Shown here one piece after another: positions 9,848-21,024 of a stretch of 64,000 nucleotides of DNA. This DNA comes from Azolla caroliniana (Eukaryota > Polypodiophyta), in the NCBI GenBank assembly GCA_043228905.1, contig JBHGNT010000017.1:5456001-5520000 (forward strand). The letters are read 5' to 3'. A model generated the notes under the pieces. It saw nothing but the letters and a program-made list of their open reading frames with translations, searched no databases and had not been told where the DNA came from. The position numbers and the translations under genes were made by a program. Numbering within the stretch: position 1 is the stretch's first letter; each line of letters begins with the position of its first letter.

Positions 9848-12800
9848 GTGAACATGGTAGACGCGGAAGTCGCGGACATACAACAAGTCACTACAAGATC
9901 AAAAGGCAAAGACACAGAGTGGGAAACTCAAGAAGCCATCCGGAAGCAGGCAACCGAATGGATGAAGAAGGCAAACGAGTGGAATGCGGTAGAGTTCAAA
10001 CAACAAAAGGAGAATGCCGAAGAGCTCACCGGTCCGGGGCAGCCCGAAAACCCAACATGGCAGGCGTTGCAAGAATGCCAAATAACGCCGCCTTTAGGCT
10101 GGCTTTTGCAACTGGTACCACGCTTCACGGAAGGACTGAAGACAAGAAGGACGACAGCCGACACGCCACCGGCTCCCGCATTCTTTTCAAATCCGGAGGA
10201 AGGACTGACAGTGGTAGACATGAGCAGTCCGGCAATCACAACCATCGTGAAAGGAAAAGAGCTACCCGACATGATTATCGATGGAGGATCCGACGTGAAT
10301 GTGATTAGCCTCCGAACGTGTAACACTCTAGGAATCCATGATTGGGAACCATGCCCGTTTTGGCTTCGGATGGCGGACACAAGCTCAGTACGACCGATCG
10401 GATTAATACATGATCTAGAAGTGACCATCGAGGGTCACACATTTCACATTTCCGTAGTAGTTCTCCAGCTACAGGCTCAGGGAGCTTACCCACTATTGTT
10501 GGGACGCCCTTGGTTAAAAACAACACACATCAAGCAAAACTGGAGGAAGAATATCATTACGTTCCGGCGTGGAAAAGCGAAAGTGCGAGTATTGACTCAA
10601 CCACGGTCTGGTACCGGCAAGGAATCGACGCCGCTATATGCGGAATGTGTCAACATGCTGGAAGGATTGGCGGACGAAGAGATCGATCAATACTTACAGG
10701 AAAATCCGAAGATCGTACCTTTGTTCGAGATTGATGTAGCCGAAGCAGTATCATCGTACATACTGCAACCGGACGGGACCGACGAGGAACCGGATAAAGA
10801 AGCAATCCGGAAATTACGGCAAGCACAGGAGGAACTGGAAAGAGAAATGGCAGTGTCGCAGCGCGTGAAAGCATCCCAACTAGAAGAGGTAAACCTAGGT
10901 ACCATAGAGGACACAAGACCGGTGCACATCGCCAAGGAAATGACCCCGGAGAACAAAACGACAATGATCACACTACTAAAAGAATTTCGCGATGTGTTTG
11001 CCTGGTCCTACAAGGACATGCGGGGACTCGATCCTCAGTTGTATCAACACCAGATACATCTGAGTAAAGACGCCAAACCGGTAGCGCAACGGCGTTACCG
11101 GATGAACCCGAACTACGCAGCAAAAGTCAAAGAAGAAATCGACAAGTTGCTAAGAGTTGGCTTCATCCGACTGGTAAAGAAAGCCACATGGCTCAGTCCG
11201 ATAGTCGTAGTACCCAAAAAGAATGGTAAGATAAGAGTGTGTGTTGACTACCGGAAATTGAATGCGGCTATGGTAACAGACGCCTTCCCACTTCCATTCA
11301 CGGATGGAGTCCTGGATGCGGTCGCCGGTCATGAAGTGTACAGTTTTCTGAATGGTTTCAGCGGCTATAATCAGATCCGGATGCACCCCGTTGACCAGGA
11401 GAAAACCGCTTTTTGTCACCGAATGGGGAGTCTTTGTTGCCGTAGTGATGATGTTCGGACCGAAAACGGCGCCGACAACCTTCAAGCGGATCATCATAGA
11501 GATTTTCGGAGAATTCATTTCGGCATTCATGCAGGTGTTCTTGGACGACTTCGCTGTTTATAGCTGGGAAGGGGATCACCTTCAGCACCTCCGACTATGT
11601 TTGGAGAAATGTAGGGTTTATCGGCTAAGCCTTAACCCCGCAAAATGCGTGTTCGGAGTAACTAGCGGAGCGTTACTGGGCCACATAGTGCGCAAGGACG
11701 GTATTGCAGTGGATCCGGACAAAGTAAAAGCCATCCTGGAGGCACCGGCACTAGCCACGGCAAAGGCACTAAGCCGGTTCTTAGGACAAATTCAGTGGCA
11801 TAGCCGAATGCTCTGGTATTTGGCAGACCTGGCTACACCATTACATGTCGCAGTACATCGGACACCGTTCCGATGGACGGACATAGAAGACCAGGCTTAC
11901 CGGGCACGGAAAGTATTGTTGTCACAAGCGCCGGTGGTGCAACCTCCGGATTGGTCTAAAGAGTTCCATGTGTTCGTTGATGCGTCCAACATCGCAATCG
12001 GGAGCGCGCTTATGCAACTTACAAAACCGAAATGGTACCGACCAGTGTATTATGCCAGTCGGAAGCTGTCCCAGGCAGAACGTAATTATTCCACAACGGA
12101 AAGGGAGGCCTTGGGTATGATCTATAGTGTCACCAAGTTTAGACACTATCTATTGGGAAGGAAATTTTCCTTTCATGCAGATCATTCAACGCTCCTCTAC
12201 TTGGTGTCCAAAGCATCACTCACCGATAAGCTGGCCCGATGGACGTTACTATTACAAGAATTTGAGTTCGAGATATTCCACCGACCCGACATACAACATA
12301 CGGTAGCAGACTATTTGAAACCGGTGACGGCGTCCTAGACGACTTTCTAGATGCAGAGCTGTTTAGAGTTACAGTGGAAACGGCAACGGATGGTATGGTT
12401 GCAGAGGAAGACAAGTGGCTCACCAACATGCACCAATTTTTGAGCACCGGCTTACCTTCGGAGGAGATGAACAGAGACGAAAGGAAATGCTTAGTGGTTC
12501 AAAGCCGACACTTCTGTCTATTATAGGACACACTGTACCACAAAGGCGTAGATGGCATATGGCGGCGTGTAGTGCGCAACGACGACAAGGAAATAATATT
12601 GCGCGAAGCACACTGCAGAGTGGCTAGAGGACATTATGCCGAAGACGCTATGACAAGGAAAATATGGTAGAGTGGACTATGGTGGCCAACGACATTGAAG
12701 GATGCAGTCCGGTACGCTAAAGAATGCGACCTATGTCAACGAATGGGCCAACCAACCGAACAAGCCAGAATGCCTCACCAGCCCGTGCTACCGTTAGAAC

Positions 12801-13870
12801 CATTTCAGAAATGGGGGTTGGATTTTGTCGGTCCATTCAAACCACCAGCAATGAGAACCGGCAACCGGTACGTAATAGTAGCTACGGATTATTGCACAAA
12901 ATGGGTGGAAGCCAAAGCACTATGCGACAACACCGCGACATCCACGACAAATTTTTTATATGAATACATCTGGTGCCGGTATGGATGTTCGATAGAACTA
13001 ATAAGTGACCAAGGTGGGCACTTCTTAGGGCAAGTAGTGGAAAGTTTGACGACATTTTATGCGGTGGTGCACAAACGTAGCATTCCCTATTATCCGCAAG
13101 CCAACGGATTAGCCGAGTCAACAAATAAAACACTACAGAACATCCTTCGAAAAATCGTCAATGAGAACCGGATGGATTGGGATACAAAGCTACACATTGC
13201 ACTCTGGGCCTATCGAACGGCATATAAGACAAGTATCCGCGCAACACTGTTTCGCCTAGCATTCGGATTGGAAGCAGTGATGTCAGTCGAGTTCCAGGTA
13301 CCGAGTTTACGAATACAGATTCGGGAACACCTAAATGAGAAGGAATCAGAAGTTATCCGGTTAGCCACGCTGTGCGAATTGGAAGAACACCGGCTAGCTA
13401 GCATCATGCACCTAGAACTAGAGCAGCGGCGAAGGAAAGCGTTCGTGGATTGTCACCGAAAAGGGAACGAAAAGATGTTCGGAATCGGTAAGCCGGTACT
13501 AGTATTCCAGACCCGGATGGGTAAGATGTCGGGGAAGCTATGGTTTCGGTGGACCGGACCATACTGGATTACGCGTGATTTCAACGGTTCGTACCAGTTA
13601 GGGACACTCGCCGGCGAGGTTCTGGGTAAATGTGTCAATGGGTTCCGACTCAAACCATACAATGGACCCATGCCAAGAAACCCATTTGAACAAGTAAAGG
13701 CCGACACAGAGCTGGACACCGGTAAGTCGGATGAAACGGCAACACAATTTGCAATCGGCAAGAGGGAGCACGAGCCGGCAAACGGCAAGAACGACGCTAC
13801 GGCAAGTAGTCCCGCAGCAGGCAAGTCCCACAATTTGGATAGGGGTCCGGCGGAACCGGAGGCGAATTAA
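9848..13870 (+). pseudogene. Gypsy B pol: protease, RT, RNase H, integrase (two frameshifts, two stops)
   Basis: The protease has IIDGGSDVNVIS (Asp near 10280). RT begins near 11190 (PIVVVPKKNGKIRVCVDYRK). An extra T near 11415 shifts the frame, and RT continues with active site VFLDD (11538-11549). RNase H follows (VFVDASN, ERNYSTTEREAL, HADHSTLLYL, to about 12310). A second frameshift there restores the first frame. Integrase has an H2C2 zinc region (CDLCQRMG) and a catalytic core with WGLDFVGPF, ISDQGGHF and NGLAESTNK. Two in-frame TAG codons lie near 12525 and 12669. The FLDD box and overall order resemble Athila/Tat-type gypsies. No chromodomain is seen after integrase; the tail is Lys/Glu-rich and ends at 13870. 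Confidence 0.85.
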
Positions 13871-14108
13871 CCAAACAATTTTTATTAAAAATAAAAATAA
13901 AAATCAAATCAATTCAAATTGAATCAATCAAAGTAAATCATGCAAGGGTGAGGTGTGAACGGACACATGCAAGAACAAGGAGTGAACAGGCACTTTGAAA
14001 AGGTACGTAGTGGGCTATTAATAGGATATTAAACCGCCGCCACATGGCACGTCATTCTATTTTAGTACACGACGTGCACATGTGTGAGTCAGAAAAAAAG
14101 GCGCCAAC
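13871..14108 (+). other. AT-rich spacer between pol and the extra ORF of gypsy B
   Basis: Begins with an A/T-rich run (about 13878-13940) after the pol stop. No ORF, LTR or tRNA-like feature is seen. It could contain a promoter or splice acceptor for the downstream ORF, but nothing in the sequence proves it. Confidence 0.4.
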
Positions 14109-16412
14109 ATGCAGCAAGAAAACTCCCACCGCATGGAAGCCTTCACATTTCGCGAACAGAGGAGCACAAACGAGCACAGGCCATTGAAGATCATCAGACG
14201 CGAGCCCACGCACACAGAGCCTCCTCAAACACACCCCTCACCAGCGCTCACCGACCTCGAAGAAGCCATGGACTGCCAAGCACTCTCTGAAGTAGCCAAG
14301 AAGTGGCTAAGGCAACACATGTTAGAAGGTTTCCTCACAATCATGGAGGCGCCACCGCACCGGGAGGCGGAGAAGATAGTTAAGGAAATCGACACGGAAC
14401 TGATCACGGAGGAGGCCATCCATGCTTTGATTGGCCTTCTGGAAGGGGGCATCTTCACTATCGACAACCCTACCCTGGAGTAGCTCCGAAAATATTTTGG
14501 GGAATACTCTCTGGCCAGCAAGGCCTACCAGACACAGGGTGGCGAAGATCCACTATTTCGAGAGATTACCCGTGTGCTCCATGAATTTGGACATGTATAC
14601 CCTTGACCCCCGTGCATGCCTCAGAACTGGGCCGCCTTAATCATAGCAGCATATGAAGGTGTGAAGGTGGACTGGCCGGTATTGATTGCGGATGACCTCT
14701 GTGCGGCCATCAACTCTGTCAGAGGCAAGGAGGGTTGGAAGATATGGACGGCAGTGGCGCAATGGCTCACCCTATTGGCGCCACCTATCGAGCCCGTCAA
14801 GACCACGAAGTGGGGAAGAACAACCAAAAGCACCCCGAAAACGGCCTCGAAATGGCAGCAGCTGTTGGCCTCTAAGGCAACCAAAGGGAAGACGGCCGAC
14901 ATGAACCAGGTGGCAAAGGAGCGCGCCAATAGGAAGCAGCAGGTGGAAACGTAGCAGGAGCCACTAGCACGCCCAATCAAGATCAGACTTCACCGACTGG
15001 TTCAACAAGAGCCGGACCCCTTGGTAGCAAAAATCAACATCGGGACTCAAGAGGAGGAAGCGGAGGAGGAACCGTTAGAGCACCTCCAACGGCGCCAGAA
15101 GGCAAGCACCTACGAACAGGCCGGGGAGCGTTCGGACCCAAAGAAGGATAGAATGCCTCTACCCCGCACTGAGCATCCCGCACCAAGGGTGGAACCGGAA
15201 CCGGTTTGGACAAAACCAGTCATAGAGCTCCCTGCACAACAAACTATACCGGTGGGTCAGGATACGGCAAGACCCGAAATGCAAGTGCCGGAAGTACAAT
15301 TTCCTACCCCACTGGCAGGTCAAGAGCAATCAGAGGCAGAGCGGCCAACGGAGCCGCAACCGGAACCAGAACGACAAAGTGGTCACCAACTAGAGACAGA
15401 GTTGCAGCTCAACGCAACCAGACAAAACCGACCACTGGCCAGTGACACCAACAGGCAACCCTCCGGGCAGACGCAACAACAGGGCACCGGCAGCCAATAG
15501 CTCCGGTGGATTGGAGAACAGATTGCCAGAGTGGTGCACTACATAGAGGCGGAAGAGAAAGCGCAGATGGACCAGTTGCTCATCACAACCGGAGAACTAG
15601 AGACGGCCCAATCAAGGATCCGGAGCCTAGAACAAGACTTGGACCTGGCCACAGAAGAATTGGCCAAACTGGCCTTAACCAGACCACAACTCCAAGCATT
15701 GGTGACTCTGGTAGATGTACAGAATAAAGAAACATTGGCACCTATACATAGCAATAAGACCCCGAAGACAGAACCAGTCCCGGAGATAGTGGTGGCGCAA
15801 GAAAAAGAGCTTGCTGAATTGAAAGATGAACTGGCCACACAAGAAGCATTACGCACCCGAGAACAGGACTTGAAGAAAGCGGTAGAAGAAGAGCAAAGAA
15901 AGACTGCTGAGAACCTCCGCCGGCCAGAAGAGAATCTGCGGAAAGGACATCAGGCATATGACCGGCTTAAGGAGGAGAAAGAGAAAGCGCTGCAAGAAAA
16001 GGAGAAGTTGCGACAGATGGCAGAAACAGAGATTGAAAGACTTAAAGAAGAACTCCATCAACAGAAGGATCAAGAAGACCGCGCTCGCCGGCAACTCAAC
16101 CAAAAGCTGAAGCAGAAGACCGATTATTTTGAGCACCTGCACCGGGACTACAAGCACCTGGATATGGAGCATAAGAAACAGCAGGAGAAGATGGCAGAGC
16201 TCCGGCAGGAGGTGCATCGAGTTGAGACAGCGCTAGCGGAGGAACGGGCTAAAAGAACCACGCTGCTGGAGGAAGCTGCACAAGAACGTATGGAGCTCCA
16301 TAAGTAGAATTATGAAGAGAAGGAAAGAGCGACAATGATATTTGTTGAGCGGAAAGCTCAACTGGAGCCGGATCGGCTGGATAAGCCTGAGCCGGTGAGC
16401 GAGACGGATCGG
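14109..16412 (+). pseudogene. Long post-pol ORF of gypsy B with a coiled-coil C-terminal half
   Basis: One frame stays coding-like for about 768 codons and is cut only by point stops: TAG 14481, TGA 14604, TAG 14952, TAG 15498 and TAG 16305, ending at TAA 16410. No frameshift is needed. N-terminal third: helical (LSEVAKKWLRQHM, EKIVKEIDTEL). Middle (about 15021-15500): Pro/Gln/Glu-rich and low complexity. C-terminal part (15531-16307): strong heptad-like Leu/Glu/Lys coiled coil. No signal peptide or membrane segment is visible, so it is not obviously envelope-like although it sits in the env position. Function unknown. The pattern suggests a formerly intact element-encoded accessory protein. 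Confidence 0.65.
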
Positions 16413-16526
16413 TAAGTTGGTGAGCAACAGAGCCGGTGAGCTGGGGAGCCGGTTAGCCGGATCCAATCGGTAACCGGAAGCTTAGTATTAGTTTAGACTA
16501 CTAGGCAGTTATAGTCTCGTAGTAAG

Positions 16527-16994
16527 TGTCAGATGCTCGTGTGAGCATTGAAGTACACGGTACTTTTGTCAGTCCCATGAGGACTTGTATAAATAGTGCT
16601 ATTGAGCACAGTTGTAGGTCACAGAGTGTAATTATATCGTTTTTGAATATAGTTTTTACGTTCTGCTCTCTTTGTCTCTCCTGCGTACTCTGTGTATTCA
16701 CTACTTTCTCTGTTTTCTAACGCTTCCGCAAGTAATCGTTTACATGGTATCAGAGCGCGAGGTTGAGAACCTCCTCTGCAGCTGACAAATGCTGATAGCA
16801 AACCCTAATAGGTCGTAAAACCAGCAGACAGAGAAGTGATGGATAGAGGGATGGCTAGCTCGCTCCCTATGGAGAAACTTGATAGATCCAACTATGCATC
16901 TTGGTCGTATAAGATGCACCAGTACCTGCTTGGGCATGGCTACTGGATTTTCGTCGAAGGAGCCAACGAAACAGCACCTGATGCGGCACATAAG
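16527..16994 (+). mobile_element. Copia fragment C: short LTR, PBS and start of gag
   Basis: LTR-like 16527-16744 (TGTCAGATG...GTTTACA, with TATAAATA near 16588), perfect PBS TGGTATCAGAGC at 16745-16756, and gag start at 16839. The gag (LDRSNYASWSYKMHQYLLG) is a relative of copia F gag (LDRSNYSSWEYKMNQYLVG). Truncated after about 52 codons by LTR D. No downstream portion was found. Confidence 0.75.
16839..16994 (+). pseudogene. Copia C gag N-terminus, truncated
   Basis: About 52 codons from ATG 16839 matching the copia gag N-terminal motif (MEKLDRSNYASW, GHGYWIFVEG). It is interrupted at 16995, where a minus-strand copia LTR begins. The zinc knuckle and all pol are absent. Confidence 0.75.
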
Positions 16995-17683
16995 TGACAG
17001 GAATGCATGCTCCCTTTGCACCACACTCGGCCACAACCGAGTCTAAAATCGAAACACAGAAAAACGGATACTACATGCACGACACAATGGAGAGAAGAGA
17101 ACGCAGGATGTTAACGTAGAAAACCCAAACTAGGGAAAAAACCACAGCAGCCCACAGTCTGCAAACTATCACTATGTCAGAATGTACAAAATGGTAAAGC
17201 ACCGAAGCAACGACCTCGAGCTTTCTATCTTCGCCACAGGCGGCGCTTACAACAGAGGCAACGACCTCTTCCTCTCTCTCACTCTCTCTGTACATAGTTG
17301 CGCGCTCTCTGATCTAGCGCCAACAAGAATGACAACAACAATATAATTTTCTCTGTTTGCCCTAAGTCATATTTATACTAATATGACTTTTTGGCTATTT
17401 ACAAATATAGCCACGATGGACTCTCAGAAAACATATTTACAAATATGTCCCTTCATCCAATGAGCACTCCTCACCGGGCCTGCATCATCCGATGCTTGTC
17501 GGGCACTCATCGTCCGGTTCTCACCGGGTCTTCCGTTTCCGGGTACTCCACATCCGGTTCTCACCGGGTCTTCCGTAGTCGGGTACTCATCATCCGACGC
17601 TTTCCGGGTACACCACATCCGGTTCTCACTGGGTCCTCCGTAGCCGGGTACTCATCATCCGGTTCTCACCGGGTCCTTTCCCC
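16995..17683 (-). repeat. Minus-strand copia LTR fragment D, related to the copia-1 LTR
   Basis: Read on the minus strand, it shares several blocks with the copia-1 LTR: GGCCGAG near the 3' end, GCCACAGGCGG-like and GA-rich segments, the TATA region, and CTATATTTGTAAATAGCC next to a minisatellite of CCGG-rich units. The array here has longer units (about 39 bases, CCGGTTCTCACCGGGTC on the plus strand). The edge at about 17683 lacks the canonical TG terminus, so this end is truncated or recombined against gypsy E. Confidence 0.65.
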
Positions 17684-18003
17684 GAAGTCCGCGATGACTT
17701 CGTACATTCTCATCGAACTAACCGGAACGATCTGGTCTTCTCTAAGGTTTTCACCGGTCACCTTTCACAACTCGCCCAAGGTGTCCTCAAAAGAGACCGC
17801 CTCCACTGCGCCGCTGATCTTTTCGTCGGGGGAGAGGACTCCGCATCCCCTGAGCCGCTCCTCCGCTCGCTTCATTTCCCGGTCGTTGACGCTGGCTATA
17901 GTACAACCTCCATTTTCGGAAAACCAAAACTTCCTACCTACTGTACATGTGTGGGGTTCTTCCGGACGTCCGGACTACCGCAGCCCCATGCCTTGATAGC
18001 CCT
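17684..18003 (-). pseudogene. Gypsy E pol N-terminus (before RT), broken
   Basis: After the gag-pro stop, the -1 frame reads FLERAIKAWG, matching FLERAAKAWG in gypsy G at the same place. It then aligns (GRKFWFSENGGCTI against GRKFCFSDDGGCMI) after a small indel. It ends at 17684, opposite G position about 26067. No RT domain remains. Confidence 0.7.
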
Positions 18004-20129
18004 CTCTAAAAATCCCCTCGGTTGTCGCCGCCGAGGGTCTCATGGTTCGGACGTACGGTCATGAATTGGACGGAATGCCGACCGTCCTGGCTCTTGACGC
18101 GCACATACGCCGAACCATTGTCCAGCACCTTCGTCTCCATGCGTGCTGCCGTAATGTATGGTTCGCCGAGAATCACCGGGTGTGAGGATGTTTCCTGCAC
18201 GAAGAAATGTTGATCTATCTCGACATCACCGACCTTTACGCGTATATTTGGGCACGCGCCATGCAGCTCCTCCGTAGCACACGTCGCCGCGCATATCTTC
18301 CACCCATGCTTGGTGTTGATCGGCCATTTACCCCTCTTGTAGAAATCCATGGACATAAGGTTGATTTCAGATCCATGGTCTACCAAGGCCACCACTGGTT
18401 CCGGAACGTCGCCGATCCGCACAGGGGTTTCCATAGTTGCCCTGGCCCAATGCGGCTTCGCGTAGTGGCTTTCCGCCAACTCGTCTTCTAGGACCACGTC
18501 TTCTAAGTGCGTAGTTCGCACCTCCACCGGCTTCTCTGGTTCTGGATCCGTCGAGAGCCTCTTCCGCTTCACCAGGTCTACGATGGAGTCGTGGAACTCC
18601 CTCTTGGCGATTCACAGCACCTCCCGCAACGACATCTCCACTTTACTGTCGAGGATACGTTCCTCCAGGACCTTTCGCAGGTCTATGGTCCTTTCGATTT
18701 CGGTCCTCAACCGAAACCCCGCCTGCTTCTTTCCGTCCGGCGCGCCTAGGTTACCGACACCAGTCGGTTTCGGTCCGAACCGGGTCTCATACCTCTGCGG
18801 GGGACCGACCCCTCCGGCTTTTCCTGCCCGTTTGTCTTCCACCAGAACCTCGTAGTTCTGGCAAACGGCTTCTACGAAGCCCGTTTTCTCTTCGACCGGA
18901 TCGTCCCATCCGGTGACCTCCTGGACCCGTTGTTCCGCGCGGTCCACCTCTTCCTTCTTCAACCGAACTCCAGAGAGGCCTTCTAGCACTAGTGGCCAGA
19001 ATCTGGAGTCCTCCGCCTTCCAGGTCTGCTCACCTCCGACCCGAATTCCCGCCGACACTGAGTAGTTAACGACTTCTACATGCTGTGCCACGGCCTCTTC
19101 CATCAACTTCTTCATTCCACCGCGCCCCGTATTCAGTTCTAGGGCTCTCCAGGTCTCGCTCGCGTGCACCTGCCCGTTCCAGAGGTACACTATGTTGGTC
19201 CCGAGTGTGTCGGCGAAATCCGTGCAATCCTTCCGAATATGACCGATCGCATCACACCACATGCACTGCTGCCCAGCCGGCGGCCTCCGGTCGCGAGGTT
19301 GTTCGCCGCTGTCTCTCCGGGCCTATGCGATCTGCAGGTCGCACACCATCTGTGTCAACTCCTCTAGAGCCGCTCCTTCGGATGGGCCTCTGACCACATC
19401 GTTTGATGCCGACCCCGACTCTGGCCAGATTCGGGTCTCTTCCTTCCTACCGGCCGGCACCGATACCAGCTCCTCGAGCCTCCTCCCCGGGACCGGCCCT
19501 GACCCCGACGAGCTTCCGTCGTTCCAATCGTGCCGTTTGTCGAAACGGCTGCAGACCCGTTTTACCACGGCCCAGTCTGACGTGAGCCCTTCGTCCGTTT
19601 CCAATAGGGGACCCACCTTTTCCCTGTCGAGCGCGTCCACCGACTTGACAAACAGTAGTACTCGACTCGTTTCGAGCACCGTCCGATCCAGCATCGATAG
19701 CCGTGTGAACCGTTTTTCGAACTCCTGGAGGAGCACCGACGTGTTCCTCCCTTTTCCGGGGCTTTCCACCCACGCCATGAAGTCCCACCTCGACAGCCGA
19801 AGCGAGTCGTCAAACTCGTACTTCTCGAGGAGTTGTAGCTCGAACTCCTCCCAAGTCTGGCATCCGGCCAGCACCTCGAGCACCTCCGCGTGGATGCCCG
19901 ACGTCACCACCCGAGGGAATCCGGACAGCCGCCTGTCCACCGGGATATCCCTCATGATCATTTCAGCCCGGTAAGCCTCCAAATAACTTGTGGCGTCTTT
20001 CCCTCCGAACCGGCCTATAGAGCCGACGATCAATTCAATGGCTCTGTCAAGGGTACCCGTCCCCTCACGAGCGCTTACCAGCCGGTCGACGGCTACCGCC
20101 ATTGCCTCTGCTAGCTCCAATCCCCTCAT
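18004..20129 (-). pseudogene. Gypsy E gag-protease, two premature stops
   Basis: Starts at ATG 20129 (MRGLELAEAM). The gag capsid-like domain runs to about 19330. A TAG at 19323-19325 interrupts just before the zinc knuckle CMWCDAIGHIRKDC (about 19263). A spacer with ETWRALELN and EERILDSKVEMSL follows, then a TGA at about 18612-18614. The protease domain (about 18572-18006) carries LVDHGSEINLM with an Asp-His-Gly core. The frame ends with TAG inside GATTTTTAG, as in G. Apart from the two stops, which both fit C-to-T change, the frame is continuous for about 700 codons. Confidence 0.85.
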
Positions 20130-20152
20130 CTTTCGACTCCTTTGCCGCCCGT

Positions 20153-20170
20153 TTCACGTCGGGTTCACCA
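20153..20170 (-). other. Primer binding site of gypsy E
   Basis: The reverse complement reads TGGTGAACCCGACGTGAA, identical to the PBS of gypsy G. It lies four bases inside the LTR end at 20175. Confidence 0.75.
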
Positions 20171-20174
20171 AATA

Positions 20175-20235
20175 TGTCGCGTTGTTACGCGCGTGCGCAT
20201 AGAAGGGGCGGGACCACGGGGGTCTTGGACCGAGG

Positions 20236-20282
<47 letters not shown>

Positions 20283-20855
20283 CACAGACACACATAAGCG
20301 AGAAGGAGAGATATAAACGGAACACTTGATTACAATAACAAGAGATTACAAACTCCAACGGTTACAATCGGCAAGGCGGCGATGGGCCCGACACGGGGAC
20401 CCTACTCACGCACACAGACGAAACACACTTGACCCAGAGAAACGCAGAAGGAAATGCCTCTGCTGGCAGCGTATGGGCTACCCACGAAGCAGACGCGTCG
20501 AACTCCCCACTCCCACAGAGAATGACGGTCGGAGGAGGAGAGAGAGTTCCGCTCTTAGTCCTGCAGCACTTCCTCCTCCTTAACGCACGATCCCCCTTCT
20601 CTTCCTTCTCTCCTCTCCTTAAATAGTTCCCAAAAAAAGGGGTGCCCTTTTCCCTAGTCAAATCACTTTATTCCCTGTCCCTTCTGACAGAGATACGCAC
20701 AATCCCTCCTAATAAATGTGCACTACTTAGTATTTACATCAGTTGATCCATTTATCAATCAATATCAAAATATCAAGTCATGCGTCCATCCGTGTAAGAG
20801 CCGGTTCATGCGCCTTTTCTCCCGAATCCGCCTGTGGCCGGTTTTCTTCACGACA
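20175..20855 (-). repeat. 5' LTR of gypsy E, 681 bp, with (GA)n
   Basis: On the minus strand it starts TGTCGTGAAGAAAACCGGCC and ends CAACGCGACA. It shares the first 15 or so bases with the gypsy G LTR but diverges after that. A GA microsatellite of about 44 bases lies at 20238-20281. Confidence 0.8.
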
Positions 20856-21024
20856 TCGGAAGGAGGACAGATCAGTCCGGAAGTCGACAGATCGGGTTCA
20901 TTAGGAGCCGGCAAGGCGGTCAGGTGCCAGGACGGCGGAGGACCCAGTTGATCACCGTCGCCGAAATCTCTCCCCTTTTCCCTCTTGGCACATACCGGTG
21001 GATGTGCAGTTTGGTGGGGGCGGA
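20856..21024 (+). other. 3' internal remnant of gypsy A with polypurine tract
   Basis: The last internal stretch of gypsy A, between E and the 3' LTR. It ends TTTGGTGGGGGCGGA (21010-21024), nearly the same polypurine tract as in gypsy G (29268-29281). No intact ORF. Confidence 0.6.

Larger units (their letters stand above)
9105..16526 (+). mobile_element. Ty3-gypsy element B (Athila/Tat-like pol with a post-pol ORF), 3' LTR not found
   Basis: 5' LTR 9105-9440, PBS, shortened gag with zinc knuckle, protease-RT-RNaseH-integrase (to 13870), then a 2.3-kb frame after pol. No second copy of the 9105-9440 LTR is recognisable before copia C begins at 16527, so the 3' end is lost or displaced. It is inserted into gypsy A gag. 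Confidence 0.75.
17684..20855 (-). mobile_element. Ty3-gypsy element E (minus strand), 3' truncated
   Basis: Same family as gypsy G. In minus order: 5' LTR 20855-20175, PBS 20170-20153, gag-protease 20129-18004, then the beginning of pol to 17684, where similarity to G stops inside the pol N-terminus and LTR D begins. RT, RNase H, integrase and the 3' LTR are missing. Confidence 0.85.

Noticed and set aside
13950-13990. GTGTGAACGGACAC as the start of a gypsy B 3' LTR
   Set aside because: Only a few bases resemble the 5' LTR and similarity does not continue; the coding-like frame goes on downstream.
16305-16307. Stop-codon read-through to express the gypsy B extra ORF (mostly TAG stops)
   Set aside because: The stops are scattered, one is TGA, and pol of the same element carries frameshifts. 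C-to-T decay explains the pattern better.
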